Below, in pieces: positions 15,632 through 25,751 of a stretch of DNA of 31,565 bases. The first letter of the stretch is position 1; each line of letters starts with the position of its first letter. The position numbers were made by a program, and so were the translations under genes. The DNA lies in assembly GCA_036381835.1 (NCBI GenBank), contig DASVCA010000108.1, positions 1 to 31,565 of the forward strand, in the 5' to 3' direction. The notes beneath the pieces are model-generated. The model searched no databases. It was not told the origin of the DNA and saw nothing but the letters and a program-made list of their open reading frames with translations. Origin of the DNA: DASULK01 sp036381835. GTDB lineage: Bacteria; Actinomycetota; Actinomycetes; Mycobacteriales; Micromonosporaceae.

Positions 15632-16444
15632 GTGACTTCCACCAGAGACCGGCAACGGGCCGCGGCGCGGGCCCGGCTGGAACGGCAGATGGCCGAGCGC
15701 GCCGCCGCCGCCCGCAGACGCCGGCGAGTTCAAGCCGCGATCGGCGCAGCCGCAGCGGTGGTCCTGGTCGTCGCCGGTACGGTGTGGCTGGTATCGGCGT
15801 TCGGCGACGAAGAGCGAGAGACGACGACCGACACCGCGCTGTGCACCTGGCTGGAGGTGCCGCAGGACCAGCGGACCGCGACGACCAAGGATGTCGGCCT
15901 GCCGCCCAACACCAGCGTGCCGAACTCGGGAACCCAGGTCATGACACTGGACACCAATTTCGGTCCGATCGAGGTGTCCATCGACCTCTCGAAGGCCCCC
16001 TGCTCGGCCGCGAGCTTCACGCATCTGGCCGGCAAGAACTTCTGGGACGGCACCAAGTGCCACCGGATGTTCCCCGGCATGCTGCAGTGCGGTGACCCGA
16101 GCGCGAAGGGCGAGGGTTACCGGGAGACCGACGGCACCGGCGGCCCGAGCTACCGGTTCCACGACGAGAATCTGCCGATCAACGAACTGCCCGCCTACCC
16201 GGCCGGTGTGGTGGCACTGGCCAACAGCGGACCGAACACCAACGGTAGCCAGTTCTTCTTCATCTACGAGGACGTGCAACTCAGCCCGGACTACACCGTG
16301 CTGGGCAAGGTCACCTCGGGCCTGGAGAACATCAAGAAGGCGACCGAGGCGGGCCACGACGGTGCCTTCGAACCCGCACCCGGCGGTGGGCACCCCAAGA
16401 ACGACATCGAGATCAAGTCGATCCGGATGAGCCCGGTCATGTAG
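15632..16444 (+). CDS. Membrane-anchored peptidyl-prolyl cis-trans isomerase (cyclophilin)
   Basis: Protein of 270 residues with the same plan as its upstream neighbour: basic N-terminus, one membrane segment (about 35-57) and an outer cyclophilin domain (about 100-265). Catalytic-site features are present: HR in KCHRMFPG (H144, R145), Q152 in LQCGDP, and NSGPNTNGSQFFF (198-210) with Q207 and F208/F209. The Trp121 position is not Trp (SPDYTVLGKV), as in many bacterial members. It should assist folding of exported proteins on the outer face of the membrane. Cysteines at 71, 124, 143 and 153 match the paralogue. The GTG at 15632 has GGGAGGAG upstream. It ends at a strong hairpin terminator facing the convergent rel gene. 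Confidence 0.93.
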   Translation: MTSTRDRQRAAARARLERQMAERAAAARRRRRVQAAIGAAAAVVLVVAGTVWLVSAFGDEERETTTDTALCTWLEVPQDQRTATTKDVGLPPNTSVPNSGTQVMTLDTNFGPIEVSIDLSKAPCSAASFTHLAGKNFWDGTKCHRMFPGMLQCGDPSAKGEGYRETDGTGGPSYRFHDENLPINELPAYPAGVVALANSGPNTNGSQFFFIYEDVQLSPDYTVLGKVTSGLENIKKATEAGHDGAFEPAPGGGHPKNDIEIKSIRMSPVM

Positions 16445-16457
16445 TGCGAGTCGGTGC

Positions 16458-16492
16458 CACGGGGCCCGCGACCACAGGTCGCGGGCCCCGTG
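16458..16492. terminator. Perfect 16-bp GC-rich hairpin, probable bidirectional terminator
   Basis: Left arm 16458-16473 (CACGGGGCCCGCGACC), loop ACA, right arm 16477-16492, all 16 pairs perfect. It lies 14 bp after the cyclophilin stop and 56 bp before the rel stop, between converging genes. It lacks a U-tract, which is usual for actinobacterial terminators. Confidence 0.85.
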
Positions 16493-16547
16493 TCGTCAGA
16501 TCCGGCATCCGGTGCTCTCTCCCTGAACCGGTCACCGGGCCGGCGCC

Positions 16548-18929
<2,382 letters not shown>

Positions 18930-19072
18930 CGGCCTCCTCACACCTCGCCGGAATCCGCGGCCCTGGCGGGCCGCATCCACCCAGCCAGGCTCTCTTACCT
19001 GGTCGGGAAAGCAATCGTACCCGTCCGGTCCGGCGAAATCCCGTCGTCGGGTGGGACGGCTTCCCCCGGGTT

Positions 19073-19633
19073 TCAGACGGCCAGCAGCGCGTGCACCGGA
19101 TGACGGAGCCGCGCCCGGCCCTTCAGGAACGACAGTTCGAGCAGCACCGAGAATCCGACCACGGTGGCACCGGCACGTTCGACCAGGTCCAGGCAGGCGG
19201 CGGCGGTGCCGCCGGTGGCCAGGACATCGTCCACCACGAGCACCCGATCGCCGGTTCGGAAGGCGTCCTGGTGCACTTCGAGGACGGCTTCGCCGTACTC
19301 GAGCTCGTACGCCGCGGAATAGGCGGGCCGCGGCAGCTTGCCCGCCTTACGCACCGGCACCACCCCCACCCCGGTGGCGTAGGCGAGAGCCGCCGCGAGG
19401 ACGAACCCGCGAGCTTCGATACCCGCGACGACGTCGAAGGCTCCCGGACGATGGAACGCGACGATCGCGTCGATCGCCTGGTGGAACGCCGGACCGTCGG
19501 CGAACAACGGGGTCAGGTCCTTGAACACGACGCCGGGCTGCGGGAAGTCGGGTACGTCCACCACCCGGTCCGCAACCAGCCGCGCAACGGCCGGGCCGCT
19601 GTCGCCGTCGACCTCAGGCTGTGTCTGGAACAA
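19073..19633 (-). CDS. apt: Adenine phosphoribosyltransferase
   Basis: Protein of 186 residues converting adenine and PRPP to AMP in purine salvage. The PRPP-binding loop VVDDVLATGGT (133-143) is intact, and FPQPGVVFKDLTPL (30-43) and GIEARGFVLA (71-80) are family landmarks. TTG 19633 was chosen because AGGAGG lies 6 nt upstream and the length then fits the family. The frame remains open to 19903, but that would overlap secF and encode Arg/Ser-rich filler. Two hairpins lie between secF and this start, one directly in front of the ribosome-binding site, so expression could be separated from secDF. It is followed by rel; both genes act on purine nucleotides. Confidence 0.95.
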   Translation of the reverse strand: MFQTQPEVDGDSGPAVARLVADRVVDVPDFPQPGVVFKDLTPLFADGPAFHQAIDAIVAFHRPGAFDVVAGIEARGFVLAAALAYATGVGVVPVRKAGKLPRPAYSAAYELEYGEAVLEVHQDAFRTGDRVLVVDDVLATGGTAAACLDLVERAGATVVGFSVLLELSFLKGRARLRHPVHALLAV

Positions 19634-19654
19634 CTTCTTCCTCCTGCTGATCGT

Positions 19655-19717
19655 GCTGCCGCGAAGCGGCAGCGCGAAGGCGCCCCTCGTCGCGACACTG
19701 CGAGCGAGGGACGCCTT
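19655..19717 (-). terminator. Two consecutive hairpins between secF and apt (terminator or attenuator)
   Basis: The first to be transcribed (19677-19717) is a long imperfect stem: AAGGCG/CGCCTT ends with a CCCTCG/CGAGGG core, broken by one or two mismatches. The second (19655-19673) is a perfect 8-bp stem GCTGCCGC-TTC-GCGGCAGC that ends 8 nt before the apt AGGAGG. Either could end secDF transcription; the second could also affect apt translation. Confidence 0.55.
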
Positions 19718-19736
19718 GGCGTGGACCGTGCGCCGA

Positions 19737-20903
19737 TCAGCGCCGTTTCGCGCCGCTCGGCCGCTTGCGAGCACCACCGGAGCGCTTGCCGGTCGGGCTG
19801 GCGCCGACCTTCGGCGCGGCGACCGCCGCCGAGCGTTCCTCGGCCTCCTCGGTGGCTGCGGGCTCCGCTGCCGGCTTCGACTTCGGCCCCTTCGGAGTGC
19901 CATCGCCGCGCGCCGGCGCCGCGCGCCGGGCCAGCACCCGCTGGGTGTGGTTGCGGATCCGCGGCTCGTACTCCTTCATCGTCACCAGCATGGGCGTGGC
20001 GAAGAAGATCGAGGAGAAGAAGGCGGTCCCCATACCGACGAAGAGCACCAGGCCCAGATCCTTCAGCGTGCCCGCGCCGAACAGACCGGCGCCGATGAAG
20101 AGCAGCCCACCGACCGGCAGCAACGAGACCACCGAGGTGTTGATGGACCTCATCAAGGTCTGGTTCACTGCCAGGTTGGCCGCATCGGCGTAGGTCTGGG
20201 TCGCACTGGCCGTGATTGAGCGGGTGTTCTCCTGCACCTTGTCGAAGACGACGACCACGTCGTAGAGCGCGAAGCCGAGGATGGTCAGGAAGCCGATGAT
20301 CGTTGACGGGGTCACCTCGAACCCGATGATCGAATAGACCCCGGCGGTCAGCACCAGGTCGAGGATGAGCGCCGCGACGGCGGCGACCGCCATCCGCCAC
20401 TCGAAACGCACGATCAGGTAGAGCAGCACCAGGCCGACGAAGATCAGCAACCCGAGCAGGGCGCGCTGGGTCACCTGCGCGCCCCAGGCCGCACTGACCC
20501 GACTGATGCTGATCTGCTCGCTGTCGAGTCCGAACCGGTCCGCCAGCGCGGCCCGCACCACGTCCGATTGCTCTGGATTCAGCTCCGAGGTGCGCACCTC
20601 GTAGTGGCCGGCCGGACCGCCCACCAGTTGCGCCGAAGCGACCTCGGCCGCCTCGTCGTCCAGGGTCTGCAGCGCGGCTCCGACCGCGTCCTCGACCTCG
20701 GTGAGGGTTCCGACGCGCGCCGGGATCTGGAAGGCGTTGCCGCCGCTGAACTCGATGCCGAGGCTGAATCCACGCAGCGCGAAGCTCGCGATCGCGATCA
20801 GCACGACGACCGCCGCGATGGAGAACCACAGTTTACGCCGACCGACGATGTTGAGACCGGCCTCGCCCCGGTAGAGGCGGTTAGCCAGACCGCTACGCGA
20901 CAT
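19737..20903 (-). CDS. secF: Protein translocase subunit SecF
   Basis: Protein of 388 residues. With SecD it uses the proton gradient to help pull proteins through SecYEG. The first membrane segment is about 27-45, followed by LGIEFSGGNAF (48-58), the periplasmic-side P1 domain, and five further membrane segments in the second half (for example GLLIFVGLVLLYLIV and ILGFALYDVVVVFDKVQEN, the SecF signature). The C-terminal tail (about 326-388) is long, disordered-looking and basic with Ala/Pro/Lys/Arg. The ATG lies 1 nt after the secD stop, and AAGGAGG within the end of secD serves as its ribosome-binding site. Confidence 0.97.
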   Translation of the reverse strand: MSRSGLANRLYRGEAGLNIVGRRKLWFSIAAVVVLIAIASFALRGFSLGIEFSGGNAFQIPARVGTLTEVEDAVGAALQTLDDEAAEVASAQLVGGPAGHYEVRTSELNPEQSDVVRAALADRFGLDSEQISISRVSAAWGAQVTQRALLGLLIFVGLVLLYLIVRFEWRMAVAAVAALILDLVLTAGVYSIIGFEVTPSTIIGFLTILGFALYDVVVVFDKVQENTRSITASATQTYADAANLAVNQTLMRSINTSVVSLLPVGGLLFIGAGLFGAGTLKDLGLVLFVGMGTAFFSSIFFATPMLVTMKEYEPRIRNHTQRVLARRAAPARGDGTPKGPKSKPAAEPAATEEAEERSAAVAAPKVGASPTGKRSGGARKRPSGAKRR

Positions 20904-20904
20904 C

Positions 20905-22764
20905 TCAGGCCTCCTTCGGACGCTGAGTACGGACCGCCGGCTCGACGGCGTCCTGCTCCAGGATCCGGCCGAGCCCGCTGATCCGTGGCGACAGGAACGC
21001 CCGGGTACGGGCGAACATCGTCATGATCGGGTGCCGGAAGAGGAAGACCACGACCAGGTCGAGGAGCGTGGCCAGACCGAGCGCGAAGGCGAAGCCCTTC
21101 ACCGTGCCTACCGAGACGAGGTAGAGCACCACGGCCGCGAGGATCGACACCACGTTGGCGGAGATGATCGTGCGCCGGGCCCGGACCCACGCCCGCGGCA
21201 CCGCGCTGCGCGGGCTGCGGCCCTCTCGGACCTCGTCCTTGAGCCGTTCGAAATAGATGACGAACGAGTCCGCCGCGACACCGAGCGAGACGATGAAACC
21301 GGCGATGCCGGCAAGGGTCAGCGTGAAGCCGATCTGCCTGCCGAGCACGACCAGCGCACCGTAGACCAGCAGCGCGGACAGCGCCAGGCTGAAGAAGATC
21401 ACCGTGCCCAGCAACCGGTAGTAGAACAGGGCGTAGACGACCACCAGCGCCATGCCGATGGCTGCGGCGAGCAGGCCGGCGCGCAAGTGGTCGGAGCCCA
21501 GGGTCGCGGAGACCGTCTGCTCCTCCTGCTGCTCGAAGGTGACGGGCAGCGCACCGTATCGCAGCTGGCTGGCCAGCTCATTGGCGCTCGCCGGGGTGAA
21601 GTTCCCCTCGATCTGCGAGCTGCCGGTCAGCACGCCCTGGATCTGGGGGGAGGAGATGACGGTGTTGTCGAGCACCACCGCCACCCGGCAGCGGCCATCG
21701 TCGCCCATCGCGCTGGCGTCGCAGGCGCCGCCCTCGTTGTTGAACGCCTCCCGGGTGAGGGCGGTCCATTTCTCCTGGCCCTCGCCGGTGAAGTCGAGGC
21801 TGACCACCCACTGGTTGGTCTGGCTCAGCACCGCGTTCGCGTCGTCGACGTCGGTGCCCAGCACCTTGGCCACGTCGAGCAGGTACTTGATCGGCCCCTC
21901 ACACGCCACGACCTGCTGGTTCTCGTCCTTGATCGAGGCCGGCGGACGCTCGTCCAGCTGGGCGCAGGTGATGGTCGGGACGTTGAACTGCATCTGCGGA
22001 TCGAGGACGGCGATCTCCCGGCCGGAGAGCTCGCCGAAGGGCTTGAGCTTCTCCGCGAGCTCGGGGTCCTGCGTCAGATCAGGCGGCGACTGCAGGCCGC
22101 TCGCCGCCGACCAGGCATCCTCGCCGACCTTCTGTCGCACCGCGGCCCGCGCCTGCTCCACGGCCTGGCCGCCCGGGGTGGCTGAGGCGCTCGGCGAGGC
22201 GCTCGCGGTGGGGGCCGGCGTCGGGGTGGCGGCCATCATCCCGCCCTGTCCGGTCGCGCTCGGGCTGGGGGTCGCGTCCGCGTCCTGCTCGGGGCTCTCG
22301 GACGGGGTCGGGGTGGCCGACGGAGCCGGGGTCTGGTCCGGCGCGGGCGGGACGTAGCCGCCGCCGTCGGTCGCCTTGAGTATCTTGCGGAACCGCAGCT
22401 CGGCTGCGCTTCCGATATCGTTCAGGTCCGCGTTCTTCCCCGGCAGCGAGATCACGATATTGCGGTCGCCCTCGACGACCACCTCGGCCTCAGCGACACC
22501 GCGGCTGTTCACCCGGTTCTCGATGATCTGCCGGGCCTGCTCCAGCGCCTCGGCGGACGGCAACTCACCGTTGATCGAGGTCGCCTCCAGCGTGACGCGG
22601 GTGCCGCCGATGAGGTCCAGACCGAGCCTGGGTTCGAGGCGCTCCTTCCAACTCATCCCACCGGTGCCAAGGAAGAACACCATGAGGTAGAGGACCACGA
22701 AGATGAGTCCGAGCACGGCCAACTGCCGGCCGGGACGCATCTGTCCCTGGTGTGGTGATGCCAC
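20905..22764 (-). CDS. secD: Protein translocase subunit SecD
   Basis: Protein of 619 residues, partner of SecF. It has one N-terminal membrane segment (about 14-33), the motif GLDLIGGTRVTLE (48-60) and a large outer P1 domain. Five membrane segments lie near the C-terminus, including GLLAAAIGMALVVVYALFYY and TLAGIAGFIVSLGVAADSFVIYFERLKDE (given here only as landmarks, split by name). A low-complexity insertion rich in Pro, Ser, Thr and Ala (about 138-200) interrupts the P1 domain. It lies 53 bp after yajC, and its stop is 1 nt from the secF start. The ATG at 22764 begins ASPHQGQMRPGRQ, a normal short cytoplasmic lead. Confidence 0.97.
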   Translation of the reverse strand: MASPHQGQMRPGRQLAVLGLIFVVLYLMVFFLGTGGMSWKERLEPRLGLDLIGGTRVTLEATSINGELPSAEALEQARQIIENRVNSRGVAEAEVVVEGDRNIVISLPGKNADLNDIGSAAELRFRKILKATDGGGYVPPAPDQTPAPSATPTPSESPEQDADATPSPSATGQGGMMAATPTPAPTASASPSASATPGGQAVEQARAAVRQKVGEDAWSAASGLQSPPDLTQDPELAEKLKPFGELSGREIAVLDPQMQFNVPTITCAQLDERPPASIKDENQQVVACEGPIKYLLDVAKVLGTDVDDANAVLSQTNQWVVSLDFTGEGQEKWTALTREAFNNEGGACDASAMGDDGRCRVAVVLDNTVISSPQIQGVLTGSSQIEGNFTPASANELASQLRYGALPVTFEQQEEQTVSATLGSDHLRAGLLAAAIGMALVVVYALFYYRLLGTVIFFSLALSALLVYGALVVLGRQIGFTLTLAGIAGFIVSLGVAADSFVIYFERLKDEVREGRSPRSAVPRAWVRARRTIISANVVSILAAVVLYLVSVGTVKGFAFALGLATLLDLVVVFLFRHPIMTMFARTRAFLSPRISGLGRILEQDAVEPAVRTQRPKEA

Positions 22765-22817
22765 GGCTGACGTTTCTCCCTGTGCGATCGCCGCTAGCGC
22801 AGCGGATGGTGGATGGG

Positions 22818-23153
22818 CTACTCCTTGGCGCCGGTGTCGTCGGTGGCCTCGCCGGACCGGACGGCTGATTTCACGACGCGGGCTACGGCCGCGCGGACGT
22901 AGCGCGTCTCGACGCCGGGCGCCACCTCCAACATCACGCTCTCATCATCGACGCCGGTCACCGTACCGTAAAGTCCGCCGATGGTCACCACCTCGTCGCC
23001 GGGCGCGAGTGCGGCCTGCATCTGTTCGGCTTCCCGTCGCCGCTTCTGTTGCGGCCGGATCATCATGAAGTACATGACGGCGAAGAGCAGGATGATCATA
23101 AGTAGCGGAAGGAGACTGTTGCCTCCACCGCCCGGCTCTGCTGCGAAGTGCAC
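22818..23153 (-). CDS. yajC: Preprotein translocase accessory subunit YajC
   Basis: Protein of 111 residues with a short N-terminus, one membrane segment (about 13-30), the family motif MIRPQQKRR (31-39), and a soluble domain with GDEVVTIGGLYGTV (about 53-66). YajC associates with SecDF in the membrane. The GTG start at 23153 has GGAAGG about 8-10 nt upstream. The order yajC-secD-secF is the usual operon. A promoter candidate with TAGACT lies about 80 bp upstream, in the 131-bp gap behind ruvB. Confidence 0.93.
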   Translation of the reverse strand: MHFAAEPGGGGNSLLPLLMIILLFAVMYFMMIRPQQKRRREAEQMQAALAPGDEVVTIGGLYGTVTGVDDESVMLEVAPGVETRYVRAAVARVVKSAVRSGEATDDTGAKE

Positions 23154-23231
23154 GCTGACGACCTTCCGGTTGTGCGCGAGCGCAGGACGCTGGCGCGCAG
23201 GCAGGAAATCAGTCCGGTACGGACCGCGGCG

Positions 23232-23237
23232 AGTCTA
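23232..23237 (-). promoter_or_regulatory. Candidate -10 (TAGACT) for the yajC-secDF operon
   Basis: The minus strand has CTAGACTCGC, the same decamer as in the candidate promoter at 861-870. A leader of about 70 nt would result. The -35 side (TTCGGC at 19 nt) is weak. The site is embedded in a near-palindrome GCGAGTCTAGTCGC. Confidence 0.4.
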
Positions 23238-23284
23238 GTCGCTGCGGCGCAAGAACGCCGAACAGGGCACAGGTCACAAAGGGA

Positions 23285-24382
23285 TCACGACCCGCCGCCG
23301 ACCGCCGGATCGGCCTCATCCTCGTCCAACGGGACGGAGAAGAGGTCGGCCGTCGCCACGGTGCCGAACACCCCATCCGGGGGCGTACGCCCCAGGTGCC
23401 GCCAGGCCGCCTCGGTGGCCACCCGGCCCCGCGGGGTCCGGGCCAGCAAGCCGGCTCGGACCAGGAACGGCTCGCAGACCTCCTCGACCGTGTCCGACTG
23501 CTCGCCGACCGCGACGGCCAGGGTGGAGAGCCCGACCGGGCCGCCCCGGAAGGTGTCGACGAGCGCCGTCAGGACGGCCCGGTCGAGGCGGTCGAGGCCC
23601 AACTCGTCGACGTCGTACACCTGCAGCGCCGCGCGTGCGGTGGTCCGGTCGACCACCCCGTCGCCGCGGATCTCGGCATAATCGCGCACCCGACGCAGCA
23701 GCCGATTGGCGATCCGCGGGGTGCCGCGGGAACGGCGGGCGATCTCAGCGGCGCCGTCGGCGGTGATCGGCACGCCGAGGATACGCGCGGAGCGGTGCAG
23801 CAACGCCTCCAACTCGTCGGGGGTGTAGAAGTCGAGGTGGGCGACGAATCCGAAGCGGTCGCGCATCGGCCCGGTGAGCAAGCCGGCCCGGGTGGTCGCC
23901 CCGACGAGCGTGAACGGCTCGACGTCCAAGGGGATCGCCGTCGCGCCCGGCCCCTTGCCGACCACGACGTCGACCCGGAAGTCCTCCATGGCGCTGTAGA
24001 GCAACTCCTCCGCCGGCTTGGCTATACGATGAATCTCATCGATGAATAGCACGTCACCCTCGGTGAGGCTGGTCAGAATGGCCGCCAGGTCACCGGAGCG
24101 CTCGATGGCGGGACCGCTGGTGACCCGGATCCCGGTGCCGAGTTCGGCCGCGACGATGTTCGCCAAGGTGGTCTTGCCGAGGCCCGGAGGGCCGGACAGC
24201 AGGATGTGGTCGGGTGGCCGCCCGCGCCGCAACGCGCCACGCAGCAGCAGCTCAAGCTGATCCCGCACCCGGTGTTGGGCGATGAACTCCGACAGCCGCT
24301 TCGGTCGGACGCTCGCCTCCACCTCGCGTTCGGCGTCGCCGGCGTACGCCGATACCAGTCCTTCAGCCTCGCTCATATCCAC
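23285..24382 (-). CDS. ruvB: Holliday junction branch migration ATPase RuvB
   Basis: Protein of 365 residues, the AAA+ motor that drives branch migration with RuvA. It shows Walker A GPPGLGKTT (64-72), Walker B VLFIDEIHR, the sensor region ATTRAG and the Arg finger in GPMRDRFG, followed by the C-terminal winged-helix DNA-binding domain. The GTG at 24382 was preferred (GAGG 7 nt upstream); an ATG two codons later (24376) is the alternative. It lies 37 bp after ruvA. A Glu/Asp-rich tail ends the protein. Confidence 0.97.
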   Translation of the reverse strand: MDMSEAEGLVSAYAGDAEREVEASVRPKRLSEFIAQHRVRDQLELLLRGALRRGRPPDHILLSGPPGLGKTTLANIVAAELGTGIRVTSGPAIERSGDLAAILTSLTEGDVLFIDEIHRIAKPAEELLYSAMEDFRVDVVVGKGPGATAIPLDVEPFTLVGATTRAGLLTGPMRDRFGFVAHLDFYTPDELEALLHRSARILGVPITADGAAEIARRSRGTPRIANRLLRRVRDYAEIRGDGVVDRTTARAALQVYDVDELGLDRLDRAVLTALVDTFRGGPVGLSTLAVAVGEQSDTVEEVCEPFLVRAGLLARTPRGRVATEAAWRHLGRTPPDGVFGTVATADLFSVPLDEDEADPAVGGGS

Positions 24383-24419
24383 TTCTGCGCCTCATCCGCC
24401 GGTCGCCGCCGGATCGTGC

Positions 24420-25013
24420 TCACCGGGTCTTGCCCAGTAGGCGAATGGCCTGCTTGAGCAGGACCGGAACCGGTGGCGGATCACCGTCCATCGACTCGGC
24501 CACCGCCGCCACGGCCTGATCGGCCTGGGTCGCGGTCCAGCCGAGCCCGATCAGCGCCTGGCGGACCTGCTCGGTCCAGGCCGCACCGCTGGACCCGGGA
24601 CCACCCGCCGGCGCGGGACCGATCCGGTCCCGCAGCTCCAGCACCAGCCGCTCGGCGCCCTTCTTACCGATCCCCGGCACCCGGGTCAGGGTAGCCGTGT
24701 CACCGCCGGCGATCGCCTTGCGCACCACATCGGGCGGGTGTACGGCGAGCACCGCCTGCGCCAGCCGCGGCCCCACCCCGCTGGCCGTCTGCAACAGCTC
24801 GAACAACTGCTTCTCATCGTCGTCGCCGAAGCCGTACAAGGTCAGGGAGTCCTCCCGCACCACCAGGCTGGTGGCCAGCCGGGCCGGCGCACCGACCCGG
24901 AGAGCGGCCAGGGTCGCGGGGGTGCAGTACACCGCCAGACCCACCCCGCCGACCTCGATGATCGCGCTGTCCGACCCGAGCGCGGCGACGACGCCCCGCA
25001 CACTCGCGATCAT
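24420..25013 (-). CDS. ruvA: Holliday junction DNA-binding protein RuvA
   Basis: Protein of 197 residues that binds four-way junctions and loads RuvB. It has the N-terminal OB-fold (1-62) beginning MIASVRGVVAALG, two helix-hairpin-helix motifs (ASGVGPRLAQAVL and VPGIGKKGAERLVLEL), and the C-terminal RuvB-contact domain (about 150-197). The ATG overlaps the ruvC stop by 4 bp (ATGA), so both are translationally coupled. Confidence 0.97.
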   Translation of the reverse strand: MIASVRGVVAALGSDSAIIEVGGVGLAVYCTPATLAALRVGAPARLATSLVVREDSLTLYGFGDDDEKQLFELLQTASGVGPRLAQAVLAVHPPDVVRKAIAGGDTATLTRVPGIGKKGAERLVLELRDRIGPAPAGGPGSSGAAWTEQVRQALIGLGWTATQADQAVAAVAESMDGDPPPVPVLLKQAIRLLGKTR

Positions 25014-25528
25014 CTCCGTCCTCCCCTGCGTGCGGCCTCCGCCAACCGGGCCCGGGTCCCACCCCGCCAGATATGGCAGATCGCCAGCGCCAGCGCATCG
25101 GCTGCGTCCGCCGGCCGAGGCGGCGCCTCGAGGCGCAGCAGCCGGGTGACCATAGCCGTGACCTGGGCCTTGTCCGCCTGACCGGATCCGGTGACCGCCG
25201 CCTTGATCTCACTGGGGGTGTAGGTCTCCACCGGTAGCCCGGCGCGCGCCCCGGCCAGCACCGCCACCGCGCTCGCCTGCGCGGTGCCCATCACCGTACG
25301 CACGTTGTGCTGGCTGAACACACGTTCCACCGCGACACTGGCCGGCCGGTGCTTCGCGACCAGATCGGTCAGCGAGCGGTCGAGGTGCAGCAGCCGCGTC
25401 GGAAGCTCATCGGCCGGATCCGTGTAGACGACGTAGTAGGCGACGAGGGTGCACGGACGGCCCGGTACCCCTTCCACCACACCGACCCCGCATCGGGTGA
25501 GCCCGGGGTCGACGCCCAGCACCCGCAC
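25010..25528 (-). CDS. ruvC: Holliday junction endonuclease RuvC
   Basis: Protein of 172 residues that cuts Holliday junctions. The RNase H-like active site is complete: D7 in GVDPG, E68 in VAVERVF, and D141 and D144 in PADAADAL. FSQHNVRTVMGTAQ (71-84) is also typical. The GTG at 25528 has GGGAGGG upstream. It is the first gene of ruvC-ruvA-ruvB; a LexA-like box lies 21-34 nt before its start. Confidence 0.97.
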   Translation of the reverse strand: MRVLGVDPGLTRCGVGVVEGVPGRPCTLVAYYVVYTDPADELPTRLLHLDRSLTDLVAKHRPASVAVERVFSQHNVRTVMGTAQASAVAVLAGARAGLPVETYTPSEIKAAVTGSGQADKAQVTAMVTRLLRLEAPPRPADAADALALAICHIWRGGTRARLAEAARRGGRR

Positions 25529-25548
25529 CCCGCCCTCCCGTCATGAAC

Positions 25549-25562
25549 AGTACGTGTGTTCG
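25549..25562 (-). promoter_or_regulatory. LexA/SOS-box-like operator in front of ruvC
   Basis: The minus strand reads CGAACACACGTACT, matching 12 of 14 positions of the Gram-positive LexA box CGAACRNRYGTTYC. The upstream half TCGAAC is intact; the downstream half has two mismatches. It overlaps a perfect inverted repeat GTGTGT-TCG-ACACAC (25554-25568). The location just ahead of ruvCAB agrees with SOS control of ruv genes known in mycobacteria. Confidence 0.55.
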
Positions 25563-25738
25563 ACACACTAGCCGGTGCCGTCCGGGCGGCCGTCGGCGAC
25601 ACGCTGGGCGCGCCGTACCGCGAGCACGGTCCGCGTCGCGCAGGACCGCTGCCCCGCGTCAAGGTCGTCCTCGTCCGCCACATAACTCGACCGTGGAGTA
25701 TGTGCTCGCCGCCCATGTGCCGTGGTCTGTCGGGCTCG

Positions 25739-25744
25739 TAACTT
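25739..25744 (+). promoter_or_regulatory. Candidate -10 element (TAACTT) of a leaderless promoter
   Basis: TAACTT matches TANNNT and ends exactly 7 nt before the ATG at 25752. The sequence between has no ribosome-binding site, so a leaderless mRNA is likely. No good -35 hexamer was found. The 223-bp gap 25529-25751 thus holds the ruvC operator on one side and this promoter on the other. Confidence 0.45.
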
Positions 25745-25751
25745 GTGCGCC

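Noticed and set aside
19634..19903. N-terminal extension of apt by 90 residues
   Set aside because: It would overlap secF and encodes Arg/Ser-rich sequence; the TTG at 19633 has an ideal ribosome-binding site.
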